A stretch of 64,000 bases of DNA from Xylanibacter rodentium (GCF_013166575.1 NZ_JABKKE010000001.1:343769-407768); one strand, 5' to 3'. Positions 35,173-45,179 are shown, numbered from the stretch's first letter. Made by a program: numbers and translations. Notes: a model not told the origin generated them from the letters alone.

Positions 35173-37170
35173 ATGAAGACCATCCTAACCATCATAACTT
35201 CGCTGTTACTCACAGCTACGGCTGCGGCAAAGGGCACCGAAACAAATTCCTCAGAAGCCATGAAGAAAGATGTGGAACGCTTTATCAAGGCAGATGACAA
35301 GAAGACTGGCTTTTCACATCCGGGCACCGGACACTATGTATGGAACTTCAAATACCTGCTCAACGAAAGCGATGCCGCCTCCGGCCGGCTTCCACAATCA
35401 CTCAAAAAGATAGACCGTGCTTTTGAGCGCCACACCGGCAAGGCCACCACCGTGCTTACCCACAGCCCGTCCGACGGCGATTCACCGTTCCATTGGCTGT
35501 CTTTCTCATGGCCCGACACATACTGGTCACGCATATGTTTCCGTTATAACATGCGCGACGATTTCACCTACCGGTTTGCCACTTTCACCGGTCCCGACTC
35601 ACTGCGCACGCTTTACGGCATTGTATGGAGGCGGGAAATGTTCTACGACAAGGACTCCCTGCCCTGCCACACCATAGACGGATATCTGATAAAGATGACG
35701 GGCAGGCACTGGCGCATAGACGACCTGAACACCACCTACGTACCAGGCCGCAACCAGTCCAACAAGAGCAAGGCTACTCCCACCGACACCACCGCATTCG
35801 TAGAGTTGCGGGAGAAGACAAAATATATCACCGGTCTGTATGCCACCCATAAGGCCAACAACGACGAAAGGGGATGTGACGCCGCCGTCTACTTCTTCCA
35901 CAAACTCGCGGAAGACCTCGAAAGCACGCTGACCGTCAAGCAGTTTGACGAGATAAGCGACCTCGCCAAAAAGATGTACACCGGCAGTTCCACATGCCAA
36001 CGGAACAATATTCTTGTCAAAGCCCTGGCAAGCCTGCAAAGAAAAAGCAAGAAACGTTTTCTACCAGGCGAGCTGGTGAGGACCACCTACAACAAACCGT
36101 TCATGAAAAACGAGTTTCAGATGAAGCTCGTCAGCGAGACTTACGCTTGTTCCAAGGAGACGGACAGACAGCCAGTCAAACGGAACATCAGCGGAACTGT
36201 TGCCCCCGGAACAAGCAAACTGACCTTTAAACCGATTACATATCCGTTCGGTGACTATAACAATATAGCGATTGGCGAGGACGGCAGCTTCACATACACC
36301 TACGAGGCGGAGCCTGACCAGATGTTCGAGATTGTTGACGATAAAGGCCGTAAATATGCCGTCATCGCCGACACTGTGCCCATCGTGCTCGACATGGAAC
36401 ACCGTAGCATAAACGCATCAGACCTCAACATGAAGTTCATGGCCTGCCAGAACCGCATACACGACTATGAGCGCGAGGCCAAGAAATACACCACCGACAT
36501 AGAAATGTATACGCAGCCGATGGACAAAGACGGCTTGCTGGCCCTGATTGACAGCGCCGATGCCGCCACCGACAACATCATACGCGCCAACATGGACAAC
36601 CCCATCGCGGCCTACTATCTGTCCGGAAGCTATGCAAACATGAGCTACGGACGCCTCGGCAGCCTGCTCGACAGCACCCGGGTCTACGCCTCCCACAGAG
36701 CAATGATGCCCGTATGGCAGTTCTATCGCAACATGGAGAAACGCCGTCCCGGACGCATGTACACCGATGTTGAGCTCTCCGACCCCGATGGCAAGACCCG
36801 ACGGCTGAGCGAATATGTAGGGCACGGCTACGTGCTACTGTACTTCTGGAACATTCAGGACGGAGCAAGCCGCGGAGAGATACCGATGCTCAAGATAATG
36901 AACAGACGGTATAAGGATGACGGTCTCAACATCATCGGTGTATATCTCGACTCCGACCATAATAACTGGGCACGCTATGTGGAGAAGCGCGGCATCCACT
37001 GGACGCATCTGTCCAACCTTAAAGGCTTCGATTCGGAGGTGGCCCGGGCCTACGGCATCACCTCCATGCCCGAGTATGTGCTCATCGGACCGGACGGGCG
37101 GATAGTCTCCTCCGGACTCATCGGCCACTGGTTGCAGGAAAGAATCGAAGAGATATTCAATAAGAAATAA
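35173..37170 (+). CDS. Exported TlpA-like thioredoxin-fold protein lacking the CxxC pair
   Basis: A 665-residue protein with a signal peptide (MKTILTIITSLLLTATAAAK). The last 140 residues follow the TlpA/AhpC-TSA pattern: SDPDGKTRRLSEYVGHGYVL, then LYFWNIQDGASRGEIPMLKI, IIGVYLDSDHNNW and YGITSMPEYVLIGPDGRIV with the cis-proline loop. Where catalytic cysteines normally stand (FWASWCGPC), the protein reads FWNIQDGASR, so it cannot be a disulfide oxidoreductase. The middle (about 340-400) resembles DUF4369-like domains that precede TlpA in Bacteroidales. Part of the ECF operon; starts 15 nt after the putative anti-sigma gene. Confidence 0.78.
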   Translation: MKTILTIITSLLLTATAAAKGTETNSSEAMKKDVERFIKADDKKTGFSHPGTGHYVWNFKYLLNESDAASGRLPQSLKKIDRAFERHTGKATTVLTHSPSDGDSPFHWLSFSWPDTYWSRICFRYNMRDDFTYRFATFTGPDSLRTLYGIVWRREMFYDKDSLPCHTIDGYLIKMTGRHWRIDDLNTTYVPGRNQSNKSKATPTDTTAFVELREKTKYITGLYATHKANNDERGCDAAVYFFHKLAEDLESTLTVKQFDEISDLAKKMYTGSSTCQRNNILVKALASLQRKSKKRFLPGELVRTTYNKPFMKNEFQMKLVSETYACSKETDRQPVKRNISGTVAPGTSKLTFKPITYPFGDYNNIAIGEDGSFTYTYEAEPDQMFEIVDDKGRKYAVIADTVPIVLDMEHRSINASDLNMKFMACQNRIHDYEREAKKYTTDIEMYTQPMDKDGLLALIDSADAATDNIIRANMDNPIAAYYLSGSYANMSYGRLGSLLDSTRVYASHRAMMPVWQFYRNMEKRRPGRMYTDVELSDPDGKTRRLSEYVGHGYVLLYFWNIQDGASRGEIPMLKIMNRRYKDDGLNIIGVYLDSDHNNWARYVEKRGIHWTHLSNLKGFDSEVARAYGITSMPEYVLIGPDGRIVSSGLIGHWLQERIEEIFNKK

Positions 37171-37336
37171 TTGTTTTTTAGTTCATAAAATAAGGCTGTT
37201 AATCTGGCCGGCGGGCATTGACATGCGAATGACGGTGCCCGTTTGTTTTCTAAAAAACAAATGACAACGTAATATTTCACACAAAAGAGCGTTTGTATAA
37301 CTATACAACATTAACATACTGACACACAAAAAACAA
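37171..37336. other. Spacer between TlpA-like and barrel genes
   Basis: 166 bp with GGCTGTTAATCTGGCCGG; a weak hairpin GGCATTGACATGCG...CGGTGCCCG may form. No -7 box was found, so the barrel gene may still be read from the ECF operon promoter. Confidence 0.35.
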
Positions 37337-40150
37337 ATGAGAAAACCGATTATCATTATCGTCTGCATCCTTGCAGCCATCGCAATGCAGGCACAAACAG
37401 CATCCGACACAAAGGAAACCAAAAAGAAAGAAAAGACTGTAAACATAAGCGGCAGCGTATACGACTCCTTCACACGGGGCAAGCTGGCGGCATTCATCAC
37501 GCTGATGCGCCCCGACTCAACCGTGGTGGACACCGTGACATGCTACGTCAGCGACAGAGGCCAATGGTCGTGGTACTCTTTCAAAGTGCCGCGCAAGGAA
37601 GCTAAATATATCGTCAAGGCTTCATACGAAGGATATCATGACTGCTATGTAGACTTCGAGATAGGCAAGATAGGCCGCAAGTCGTACTTCGAGATACCCC
37701 AACACCTAATGAAGATACACCGCAACAACGGCATGGACGGCGGCAACCTCAACGAGCTGGTGGTCAAGGGCACGCGCGTGCAGATAGCCTACCGCGGCGA
37801 CACCATCGTCTACGACGCGGCGGCATTCAATCTGCCCGACGGCTCGATGCTCGACGGACTTATCCGCCAGATGCCCGGAGCGGAGATTAAGGACAACGGT
37901 GACATATACGTGAACGGCAAGAAGATAGACAATCTGCTGCTCAACGGCAAAGACTTCTTCAAAGGCGACAACAAGGTGATGCTCGAAAACCTGCCCTACT
38001 TCACCGTCAAAAACGTACAGGTATATCACAAAAGCACGGAGAAGAGCGAACTGGCAGGCCGCGACATAGAGGAAAAGGAATATGTGATGGACGTGAAACT
38101 CAAGCGCGAGTATGCCCGGGGATACATTGCCAACGCCGAGGCAGGCGCCGGAACGGAACAGCGGTGGATGGGCCGCGCCTTCGGACTTTACTATGACGAC
38201 CATACACGCATGTCGGCCTTTGCCAATATCAACAACGTCAACGAAGACCGGAAGCCAGGAAACGACGGCGAATGGAAGCCGGCCGACATGCCGCGCGGGC
38301 TGCTAAAGACACGTCAGGTGGGCATAGATCTGGATACGGAAGACAAGGAGAAGACTTTCAACAACAGGTTTTCGTCGACACTGACATGGAGAGATGCCGA
38401 CAACCGAACCAACACAGCCTCGGAGAACTTTGCCTCGGACGGAAGCATATACCGCGGAAGCTCGTCGAAGACGCTCAGCGACAACTTCCAATTCCAGATA
38501 CAGAACCAACTCTCCTTAAGAAAGCTGCACCTGCACTCATTCACATGGCTCAACTATACCGACGGCACCAGCATATCGGAGAGCACCGACTCCACTTTCG
38601 CCGCCACACTTACCAACAGGAGATACAGCCTCGGAAGCGGACGCAACCGCAGCATCAACATCAACCAAAACATATACTGGAGCAAACAATTCGAGTCCGG
38701 AGACTATATATCGGCAGATTTCTACGGCACATACTACAGCCACAATCCGGCCGAAAACTTCAGACTATCCCGCACAGACTATCCCGCCAACGGCACGCAC
38801 GACCTGCACAACAACTACACAGACAGCCACACAAGCAACTATACATATGACATTGACTTCAGCTACAACTTCATCCTGCCCGATGACTGGGAGATTAATT
38901 CAACCGTCGGATACATGCAGAACCAGCAAAGCGTGACCAACGGCATCTACCGGCTCGACATGCTTGACAACGAGCGCTACGAGAACTTTGGCCTGCTGCC
39001 CTCCACCCGCGACTCGCTCGACATGGCTCTTGATGTCGACAACAGCCATATATCCACCACCATGGTGCGCAAATACTCCGGTTCGATAGGCTTGTCAAAA
39101 TACAATGGAAAGATGAGTGCAACCCTTCGTCTGCCCGTAAGCCGGCTGACGGAACGGATGAACTATCATCACGCCACCCTCGACACCACCGCCCACAGGG
39201 CATACACAGCCTTCGAACCGTACATCCGATTCAGGACATACGGCAAAACACAGTTCAACTTCAGATACAATTTCAGCGTTTCGCGCCCCGACTTCGCGTC
39301 GCTCATGCCCGTCAGCAACAACTCCGACCCGCTATCCATCCGCATCAACAACCCAGGAATAAAGAACCGCAAAATACACAAATCGGAAGGAACCGTAACG
39401 TTCAAGAACGACTCCATAGGCTCGTCGGTATACGTGGGCTACGACTTCCTGCTGACACATAACGCCCGCGGCACACGCACCACATACAACTCCGCCACCG
39501 GTGCCTACACAAGAATGACCGACAACGTCAACGGCAACTGGAGCGGAACATTCAAGACAGGCTGGCAACGCCCCATCGACAGACTGAAACGTCTGCGCTT
39601 CGACGTCAGCGGCAGCGTGAAATACGAACGCAGCGTCGACTTCGACATAGCCTACGACACAGATGCCGACGTGCTGAGCAAGGTGACGAACATATACACC
39701 CGCCTTAACGCCAAAATGGCATACCGCCACGAGAAGCTCTCGGCAGCCATAGTGTCAAAACTCGTAATGCGCAACAGCACAAGCAACCGTGACAACTTCG
39801 AACGCATCAATACCTACGACTATCAATACGGTGGCAACGCCCAGTACACCATCCCCGGCATAGACCTGACCATCGCCACGGACATCAACATGTTCTGCCG
39901 CCGCGGCTACAGCAGTCCGTCGATGAACACCGACGACCTCGTATGGAACGCGCAGCTGACCCGCTCGTTCCTGAAAGGCCGCCTTACGGCCAAGTTGCAG
40001 GCCTTCGACCTGCTCCACCGTCTGTCGGCAGTGCGCTACAACATCAACGCGCAGGGCCGCACCGAGACGTGGTACAACTGCATTCCGCGCTACGTGATGC
40101 TCACTGCCGCGTATAAGTTCACAAAGAAACCGGACAAGAAAGGCCGCTGA
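37337..40150 (+). CDS. Outer-membrane beta-barrel protein, TonB-receptor-like
   Basis: A 937-residue protein with a signal peptide (IIIIVCILAAIAMQAQ), an N-terminal Ig-like carboxypeptidase-regulatory-type domain (about 35-130), a plug-like segment (about 135-245, with NELVVKGTRVQIAYRGDTIV and YVNGKKIDNLLLNGKDFF), and a long barrel of alternating aromatic and polar strands to the end. This fits the OMP_b-brl family of Bacteroidota. No TonB box or SusD partner is visible, so the cargo is unknown and it may be a structural or sensor barrel. Last gene of the ECF operon. Confidence 0.85.
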   Translation: MRKPIIIIVCILAAIAMQAQTASDTKETKKKEKTVNISGSVYDSFTRGKLAAFITLMRPDSTVVDTVTCYVSDRGQWSWYSFKVPRKEAKYIVKASYEGYHDCYVDFEIGKIGRKSYFEIPQHLMKIHRNNGMDGGNLNELVVKGTRVQIAYRGDTIVYDAAAFNLPDGSMLDGLIRQMPGAEIKDNGDIYVNGKKIDNLLLNGKDFFKGDNKVMLENLPYFTVKNVQVYHKSTEKSELAGRDIEEKEYVMDVKLKREYARGYIANAEAGAGTEQRWMGRAFGLYYDDHTRMSAFANINNVNEDRKPGNDGEWKPADMPRGLLKTRQVGIDLDTEDKEKTFNNRFSSTLTWRDADNRTNTASENFASDGSIYRGSSSKTLSDNFQFQIQNQLSLRKLHLHSFTWLNYTDGTSISESTDSTFAATLTNRRYSLGSGRNRSININQNIYWSKQFESGDYISADFYGTYYSHNPAENFRLSRTDYPANGTHDLHNNYTDSHTSNYTYDIDFSYNFILPDDWEINSTVGYMQNQQSVTNGIYRLDMLDNERYENFGLLPSTRDSLDMALDVDNSHISTTMVRKYSGSIGLSKYNGKMSATLRLPVSRLTERMNYHHATLDTTAHRAYTAFEPYIRFRTYGKTQFNFRYNFSVSRPDFASLMPVSNNSDPLSIRINNPGIKNRKIHKSEGTVTFKNDSIGSSVYVGYDFLLTHNARGTRTTYNSATGAYTRMTDNVNGNWSGTFKTGWQRPIDRLKRLRFDVSGSVKYERSVDFDIAYDTDADVLSKVTNIYTRLNAKMAYRHEKLSAAIVSKLVMRNSTSNRDNFERINTYDYQYGGNAQYTIPGIDLTIATDINMFCRRGYSSPSMNTDDLVWNAQLTRSFLKGRLTAKLQAFDLLHRLSAVRYNINAQGRTETWYNCIPRYVMLTAAYKFTKKPDKKGR

Positions 40151-40342
40151 CATTCACATTGACATAAATGTATAAAAACCATTACATGTAATTTTTATTC
40201 TTAAAAAACAGCACTTTTTTTCACGCATTCTGGAAGAAACAGATGCCTGGAAATGCCCTTTCAAGACATAAAACCATGGCGAGAATACCGCAAAACCGGC
40301 ATTTCCGGACCCAAATACGCCATATTTAACAACTCATACGGG

Positions 40343-40407
40343 CCATATTGCCTTGCGAAAGCGCCCATATCGCAGTGCGATATGGGCGCTTTCGCAAGGC
40401 AATATGG
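40343..40407. repeat. Perfect 32-bp inverted repeat with one-base centre
   Basis: Arms 40343-40374 and 40376-40407 are exact complements around G40375 (CATATTGCCTTGCGAAAGCG at the left). Each arm corresponds to about one and a half units of the 22-nt family seen at 18351 and 53775: 25 of 32 positions agree with the 53.8-kb array. No T-run follows. The remaining intergenic sequence 40151-40739 holds no gene. Confidence 0.85.
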
Positions 40408-40693
40408 GCCTCTCTACTTTCTTTACAAGCCGTTTCTATTCGTTAGTTCCGTAACTATCTGACTGTCAGCACGTCCTATTTATCATAAAAATACGCCATT
40501 TTCGGCCCGTATGTAACGAAATACTGTTTTGTGACGGCCAACGAAGTGTTTTGTCATAATTATTCCCAATCCGAGCCACATCCGCCCGACATCCATGCAT
40601 TAAAGTCCGGAACACATGCCACACCATCACGTACAATTATGCGGCAACGGCAATAAAGTGACATGAATATTAGGTCATGAACAAAAAAAACGT

Positions 40694-40701
40694 TATATTT
40701 G
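40694..40701 (+). promoter_or_regulatory. Candidate beta-galactosidase promoter
   Basis: TATATTTG box 38 nt before the ATG at 40740. No clear TTTG at the expected distance upstream. Confidence 0.45.
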
Positions 40702-40739
40702 CAGAAACATTATAAAAGCTGCTAAAACTTATAAACGAT

Positions 40740-43148
40740 ATGAAATACAAAGCATTGTTACTTGCCCTGTCGCTCGCCGCCACGGCAACGGCACAACGTC
40801 ACGAGACGGTGCTGGACGAGGGGTGGATGTTTTCGCGCGACAAGGCGCAGTGGGAAAACGTGCGCGTGCCGCACGACTGGGCCATAAACGGACCGTTCGA
40901 CAAGAAGTGGGACCTGCAAGTGGTGGCCATAGAGCAGAACGGCGAAAAGGAAAAGACTGAAAAGTCAGGCCGCTCGGGCTCGCTGCCATGGATAGGCGAA
41001 GGCCACTACAAGACAACGATACGCATACCGAAAAGCTGCAAACATGCCGAACTGGTGTTTGACGGGGCCATGAGCGAACCTACCGTGAGCGTCAACGGCC
41101 GGCGTGCCGGCTACTGGGCCTACGGCTACAACGCATTCAAGGTGGACATCACACCGTATGTAAAGACGGGCGACAACACTGTCGAGGTTGACCTGAACAA
41201 CGTTGAGGAAAGCAGCCGGTGGTATCCCGGAGGCGGCATATACCGCCCCGTGACGCTCGTTGTGACCGAAGACGAGGCACGGTTCGAGACGTTCGAGACA
41301 TTCGCCTATACCGCCAAGGCCGACAGAAAACTGGCCGAAATGAAAGTGACAGCCAAGGTTGCAGGCAACCTGAATGACGGAACGATGGGCGTGAACATAG
41401 CCCTGTACGACCAAAAGGGCTTCATCGTGGCCGAAAGCCACTGCAACATGACCGGGACAGGCGACATCAGCACTGTGCTCGACGTGAAGAAGCCACAGTT
41501 GTGGTCGCCCGAATCGCCATATCTGTACAAACTCGTGACAAAACTGTATCGCGACCGCAAGCTCATTGACCGGCAGACTGTAAACGTGGGCATACGCACG
41601 GCCACGGTGACAAAGGAGGGCGGATTCCAGCTCAACGGACAGACACGCAAGTTCAAGGGCGTATGTCTGCACCACGACCTTGGTCCGCTCGGCGCCGCCA
41701 TAAACAAGGCTGCGCTGATACGCCAGATAAAGATGATGAAGGCAATGGGCTGCGACGCCATACGCACGGCCCACAACATGCCGTCGAAGATGCAAATGGA
41801 CATATGCGACTCGCTGGGAATGATGGTAATGGCCGAAAGTTTCGACATGTGGAAATATGCCAAATGCAAAAACGGCTACGCACGCTTCTTCGACGAATGG
41901 GGCGACCGCGACATAGAAAACCTGGTGAAAAACCACCGCAACCACCCGTCGATAGTGATGTGGAGCATAGGCAACGAGATACCCGAACAGGGCATGAAGG
42001 GCGGAAAGGACATAGCCCGCCGCCTGCAGGACCTCTGCCACAGGCTCGACCCGTCGCGCACCGTCACGCAGGGTATGGACCGCGTGGACAATGCCATGCA
42101 CACGGGATTCGCACAGGTGATGGACGTGCCCGGCTTCAACTACCGTCTGCACAAATACGAGAAAGGCCTGAAAGAACTGCCGCAGGGCTTCCTGCTCGGC
42201 TCGGAGACAGCCTCAACAGTAAGTTCGCGCGGTGTCTACAAGTTCCCTGTAGAGGTATCGAACAAGAAGACATACGCCGACGGACAATGCAACGGCTACG
42301 ATACAGAATGCTGTCCGTGGAGCAATCTGCCCGACGATGACTGGCGCTGGCAGGACGACTACAAGCAGGTGATAGGCGAATTTGTATGGACGGGCTACGA
42401 CTATCTGGGCGAGCCGACACCCTACGACGAGTACTGGCCAAGCCGCAGCAGCTACTTCGGAATATGCGATCTGGCCGGACTGCCCAAAGACCGCTACTAT
42501 CTGTATCGCAGCAAGTGGAACACCAAGGAACACACCGTGCACCTGCTGCCACATTGGACATGGCCCGACCGCAAAGGAAAGGTGACACCCGTATATTGCT
42601 ACACCGACGGAGTGGAGGGCGAACTCTTCGTCAACGGCAAGAGCCAGGGCCGCGTGCGCAAGAACAAGGAGGGCCGGCTTAACCGTTACCGCCTGCGCTG
42701 GAACGACGTGAAATATGAGCCGGGAGAAATCCGTGTGGTGGCCTACGATGCCGCCGGAAACAAGATTGGCGAGGACGTGAAGCGCACGGCCGGCGCCCCT
42801 GCCGAACTGATACTGACGGCCGAATATGCCGACGACAACAGGAAAGCACTGACGGCCGACGGCGACGACATGGCTTTTGTCACCGTCTCGCTGGCCGACA
42901 AGGATGGCAACTTCTGTCCAACGGCCGACGACGAACTGACATTCGAGGTCACGGGCACGGGTACATATCAGGCAGCCTGCAACGGCGACGCCACATCACT
43001 CGAGCCATTCAACGGAACGCAGATGAAGCTATTCGCAGGCCGGCTGGTCGTAGTGGTGCGAAGCACGAAGACTCCGGGCATCATGACACTGAAAGTTACG
43101 GACAAGAAACGCAAACTCCAAAAGACGATAGACATAAGGACTGTATGA
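40740..43148 (+). CDS. Periplasmic glycoside hydrolase family 2, beta-galactosidase-like
   Basis: An 802-residue enzyme with a signal peptide (MKYKALLLALSLAATATAQ). Domains in order: jelly-roll sugar-binding (WENVRVPHDWAINGPF), immunoglobulin-like, TIM barrel with the acid/base Glu in MWSIGNEIPEQG and the nucleophile Glu in LLGSETASTV, then DUF4982- and Ig-like C-terminal domains. The pattern HHDLGPLGAA is typical of Bacteroidales GH2 beta-galactosidases that strip galactose from plant or host glycans in the periplasm. No SusCD pair adjoins, so it is not in an evident polysaccharide locus. Confidence 0.93.
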   Translation: MKYKALLLALSLAATATAQRHETVLDEGWMFSRDKAQWENVRVPHDWAINGPFDKKWDLQVVAIEQNGEKEKTEKSGRSGSLPWIGEGHYKTTIRIPKSCKHAELVFDGAMSEPTVSVNGRRAGYWAYGYNAFKVDITPYVKTGDNTVEVDLNNVEESSRWYPGGGIYRPVTLVVTEDEARFETFETFAYTAKADRKLAEMKVTAKVAGNLNDGTMGVNIALYDQKGFIVAESHCNMTGTGDISTVLDVKKPQLWSPESPYLYKLVTKLYRDRKLIDRQTVNVGIRTATVTKEGGFQLNGQTRKFKGVCLHHDLGPLGAAINKAALIRQIKMMKAMGCDAIRTAHNMPSKMQMDICDSLGMMVMAESFDMWKYAKCKNGYARFFDEWGDRDIENLVKNHRNHPSIVMWSIGNEIPEQGMKGGKDIARRLQDLCHRLDPSRTVTQGMDRVDNAMHTGFAQVMDVPGFNYRLHKYEKGLKELPQGFLLGSETASTVSSRGVYKFPVEVSNKKTYADGQCNGYDTECCPWSNLPDDDWRWQDDYKQVIGEFVWTGYDYLGEPTPYDEYWPSRSSYFGICDLAGLPKDRYYLYRSKWNTKEHTVHLLPHWTWPDRKGKVTPVYCYTDGVEGELFVNGKSQGRVRKNKEGRLNRYRLRWNDVKYEPGEIRVVAYDAAGNKIGEDVKRTAGAPAELILTAEYADDNRKALTADGDDMAFVTVSLADKDGNFCPTADDELTFEVTGTGTYQAACNGDATSLEPFNGTQMKLFAGRLVVVVRSTKTPGIMTLKVTDKKRKLQKTIDIRTV

Positions 43149-43173
43149 ACAGACAATGCCTTTCTGTGAAAAA

Positions 43174-43211
43174 GAATATCCCCGCTGCCGTCGCCGGCAG
43201 TGGGGATATTC
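43174..43211. terminator. Bidirectional terminator between GH2 and OmpA genes
   Basis: 17-bp stem (43174-43190 with 43195-43211, GAATATCCCCGCTGCCG and near complement with one G-T) and a 4-nt loop. On the bottom strand it is followed by TTTTT. It serves two convergent genes. Confidence 0.88.
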
Positions 43212-43231
43212 ATTAAGAGTAGTATGTAAAC

Positions 43232-44380
43232 TTATTTTGTAGTATCGATGAACACTACCACGCGGTTGAAGTCCAGTTCGTCGAACATCTTGTCCGTAGC
43301 TCCCATACCCTGTGTGGTAAGACGGTCGGCCTTCACTCCGTAACGCTTCACGAGAGCGTTCTTGACAGCTGTGGCACGTGCCTCGGAAAGACGCTGGTTG
43401 AACTCCATGTTACCCTCGGGAGAGGCATAACCCTTTATAAGTATCTTGGACTCGGGATGATTCTTCATGTATGTCGCTATCATAGAGATACTTGCATACT
43501 GAGCCGCGTCGATGGTGCTCTTGCCCTGACGGAAGATTACCGACGGCTGGAGAACGTTGACATTGGTCGTGGTGGTCTCCTCCACTATCACCGGACGTTC
43601 GCTGTTGCGCAGACGATTCTCCAGATCGCTGATGGTGCGGCGGCCTGCTGCAATCTCGTTGTCACGGGCATCGACATCGCTTCGCAACTCGTTTATCCTG
43701 CCGTTGAGAGCGTCTATCTCTGCCTGGTCGCGGAGCTCGGCCAAAGCGAAGTTGTGAGTGCCGTTGCTGTTGCCGAACTTATAGTTGACACCGAGCAGAA
43801 GTCCTAATGCAGAATTGTTTGAGTTGAAATGGGTCTTGTTGCCGTCCATGTTCATTCCATATGTTATATTAGGCTCCAAATAAATCTGCCATGCCTTTGA
43901 TTCGCCAAGGTTGAAGGTGAAGTCGACACCGAGCTTTGTGGTCATAACATTCTCACGAGGCAGTTTGTTGCTCTCCGTACTGAAGGCATGCCCCCATCCT
44001 ATTCCATATACACCCACCACTTCAAACACTCTCGGTTCACCGGTATATCCGCCGAAAAGATTGCTGAAGTTGGTCGTTCCGAGCACCGACACGTTTATAC
44101 CTTTCAGGAATGTGCCGGTCTCGTAGGCACTGCCCTTGTTGTCAAAATAAGCCTGTCCCTCTGCTGCTACTCCGAAAACAGGAGTGATATTACGGCCTAT
44201 CCTAAGACCGGCAGAGGGGTTGAGATTGCGGAACATCGACGTGTGTGTGGTCTTGAAATTTGCTCCACCATTGATACCTATGTACCAGTTGTCTGTAAAC
44301 TTGCTCTCTGCTAATGTCTGAGCTGACATTGTCTGTGCCGCCATTGCTGCGACTGCAAACATCAAAAATTGCTTTTTCAT
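43232..44380 (-). CDS. OmpA-family outer-membrane protein
   Basis: A 382-residue protein with a signal peptide (MKKQFLMFAVAAMAAQTMSAQ), an N-terminal eight-stranded barrel (about 22-225, NWYIGINGGANFK to LLLGVNYKFGNSN), a coiled-coil linker (ELRDQAEIDALNGRINELRS), and a C-terminal OmpA peptidoglycan-binding domain (ILIKGYASPEGNMEFNQRLS, then RATAVKNALVKRYGV). It anchors the outer membrane to peptidoglycan. An in-frame extension reaches 44479; the ATG at 44380 begins the signal peptide. Probably an abundant protein. Confidence 0.94.
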   Translation of the reverse strand: MKKQFLMFAVAAMAAQTMSAQTLAESKFTDNWYIGINGGANFKTTHTSMFRNLNPSAGLRIGRNITPVFGVAAEGQAYFDNKGSAYETGTFLKGINVSVLGTTNFSNLFGGYTGEPRVFEVVGVYGIGWGHAFSTESNKLPRENVMTTKLGVDFTFNLGESKAWQIYLEPNITYGMNMDGNKTHFNSNNSALGLLLGVNYKFGNSNGTHNFALAELRDQAEIDALNGRINELRSDVDARDNEIAAGRRTISDLENRLRNSERPVIVEETTTTNVNVLQPSVIFRQGKSTIDAAQYASISMIATYMKNHPESKILIKGYASPEGNMEFNQRLSEARATAVKNALVKRYGVKADRLTTQGMGATDKMFDELDFNRVVVFIDTTK

Positions 44381-44592
44381 ACTACTAACGTTTTTAATTG
44401 TAAAACTACTGTTCATAATGTTATCCTGTATTTGTTTGATTACGCTTGCAAAGTAAATAAAAATCTGAGTAACCGCCAAACCTTTTAGACAAGCACAATA
44501 TTTAATAACAGATTTATTGAATTGGGGCTGTTTTAGGGATTTGATTTTACATTTATATGGCTAAAATATATGAAAAAAAGATGACCGCAGGC

Positions 44593-44623
44593 TTTGCCGT
44601 GTCTCACAAATAAGCTAACTTTG
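44593..44623 (+). promoter_or_regulatory. Candidate promoter of the cob operon
   Basis: TTTG (44593-44596), 19-nt spacer, TAACTTTG (44616-44623), then 28 nt to the cobU ATG. An exact Bacteroidota consensus. The leader is too short for a cobalamin riboswitch. Confidence 0.65.
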
Positions 44624-44651
44624 CGGTCGTAAAACGACAGGAGTATACGCA

Positions 44652-45179
44652 ATGAAACGCATAATAATGATAACAGGCGGCCAACGGTCGGGCAAAAGCC
44701 GATATGCCGAGAACCTGGCACTTGGCTTGAGCGACCGGCCCATATACATGGCAACAGCCCATGTCTGGGACGACGAGTTCCGTCTGAGAGTGAAAAACCA
44801 TCAGCAACGGCGCGGTCCGCAGTGGACAAACATAGAGGAGGAAAAGCATCTGAGCCGCCACGACATCGGCGGCCGGGTGGTCGTGATAGACTGTATAACC
44901 CTGTGGTGTACCAACTTTTTCTTCAACCGCAGCAAAGCCGAATGGGAGCAGCCGTCAGTGGACGAGGCCCTGGAGGCTGTGAAAGCTGAGTTCAACCGTT
45001 TCACGACCCAGGATGCCACGTTCATCTTCGTGACCAACGAGATTGGCAGCGGTGGCGTGAGCGACAACGCCATACAGCGTCGCTTCACCGATCTTGAAGG
45101 ATGGATGAACCAATATGTTGCTTCACAGGCCGACGAAGTGGTGCTGATGGTGAGCGGAATACCGGTAAGGATAAAGTGA
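44652..45179 (+). CDS. cobU: Adenosylcobinamide kinase / adenosylcobinamide-phosphate guanylyltransferase
   Basis: Phosphorylates adenosylcobinamide and then transfers GMP to give AdoCbi-GDP, which CobS uses. The 175-residue protein starts with the Walker A ITGGQRSGKSRYAE (residues 7-20), followed by KNHQQRRGPQWTNIEEE with the guanylylated histidine in this region, and VIDCITLWCTNFFF; the end TDLEGWMNQYVASQADEVVL is also typical. First gene of the nucleotide-loop operon. Confidence 0.95.
   Translation: MKRIIMITGGQRSGKSRYAENLALGLSDRPIYMATAHVWDDEFRLRVKNHQQRRGPQWTNIEEEKHLSRHDIGGRVVVIDCITLWCTNFFFNRSKAEWEQPSVDEALEAVKAEFNRFTTQDATFIFVTNEIGSGGVSDNAIQRRFTDLEGWMNQYVASQADEVVLMVSGIPVRIK

Noticed and set aside
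40255..40300. A fifth family A repeat (AAAACCATGGCGAGAATACCGC)
   Set aside because: Only the CCATGGCGAGAA word matches; the left block and central stem are missing.
44440..44460. -7 box for the OmpA gene (TTTACTTTGC on the bottom strand)
   Set aside because: It lacks the required TA two bases before TTTG (reads TTACTTTG); left unannotated as uncertain.
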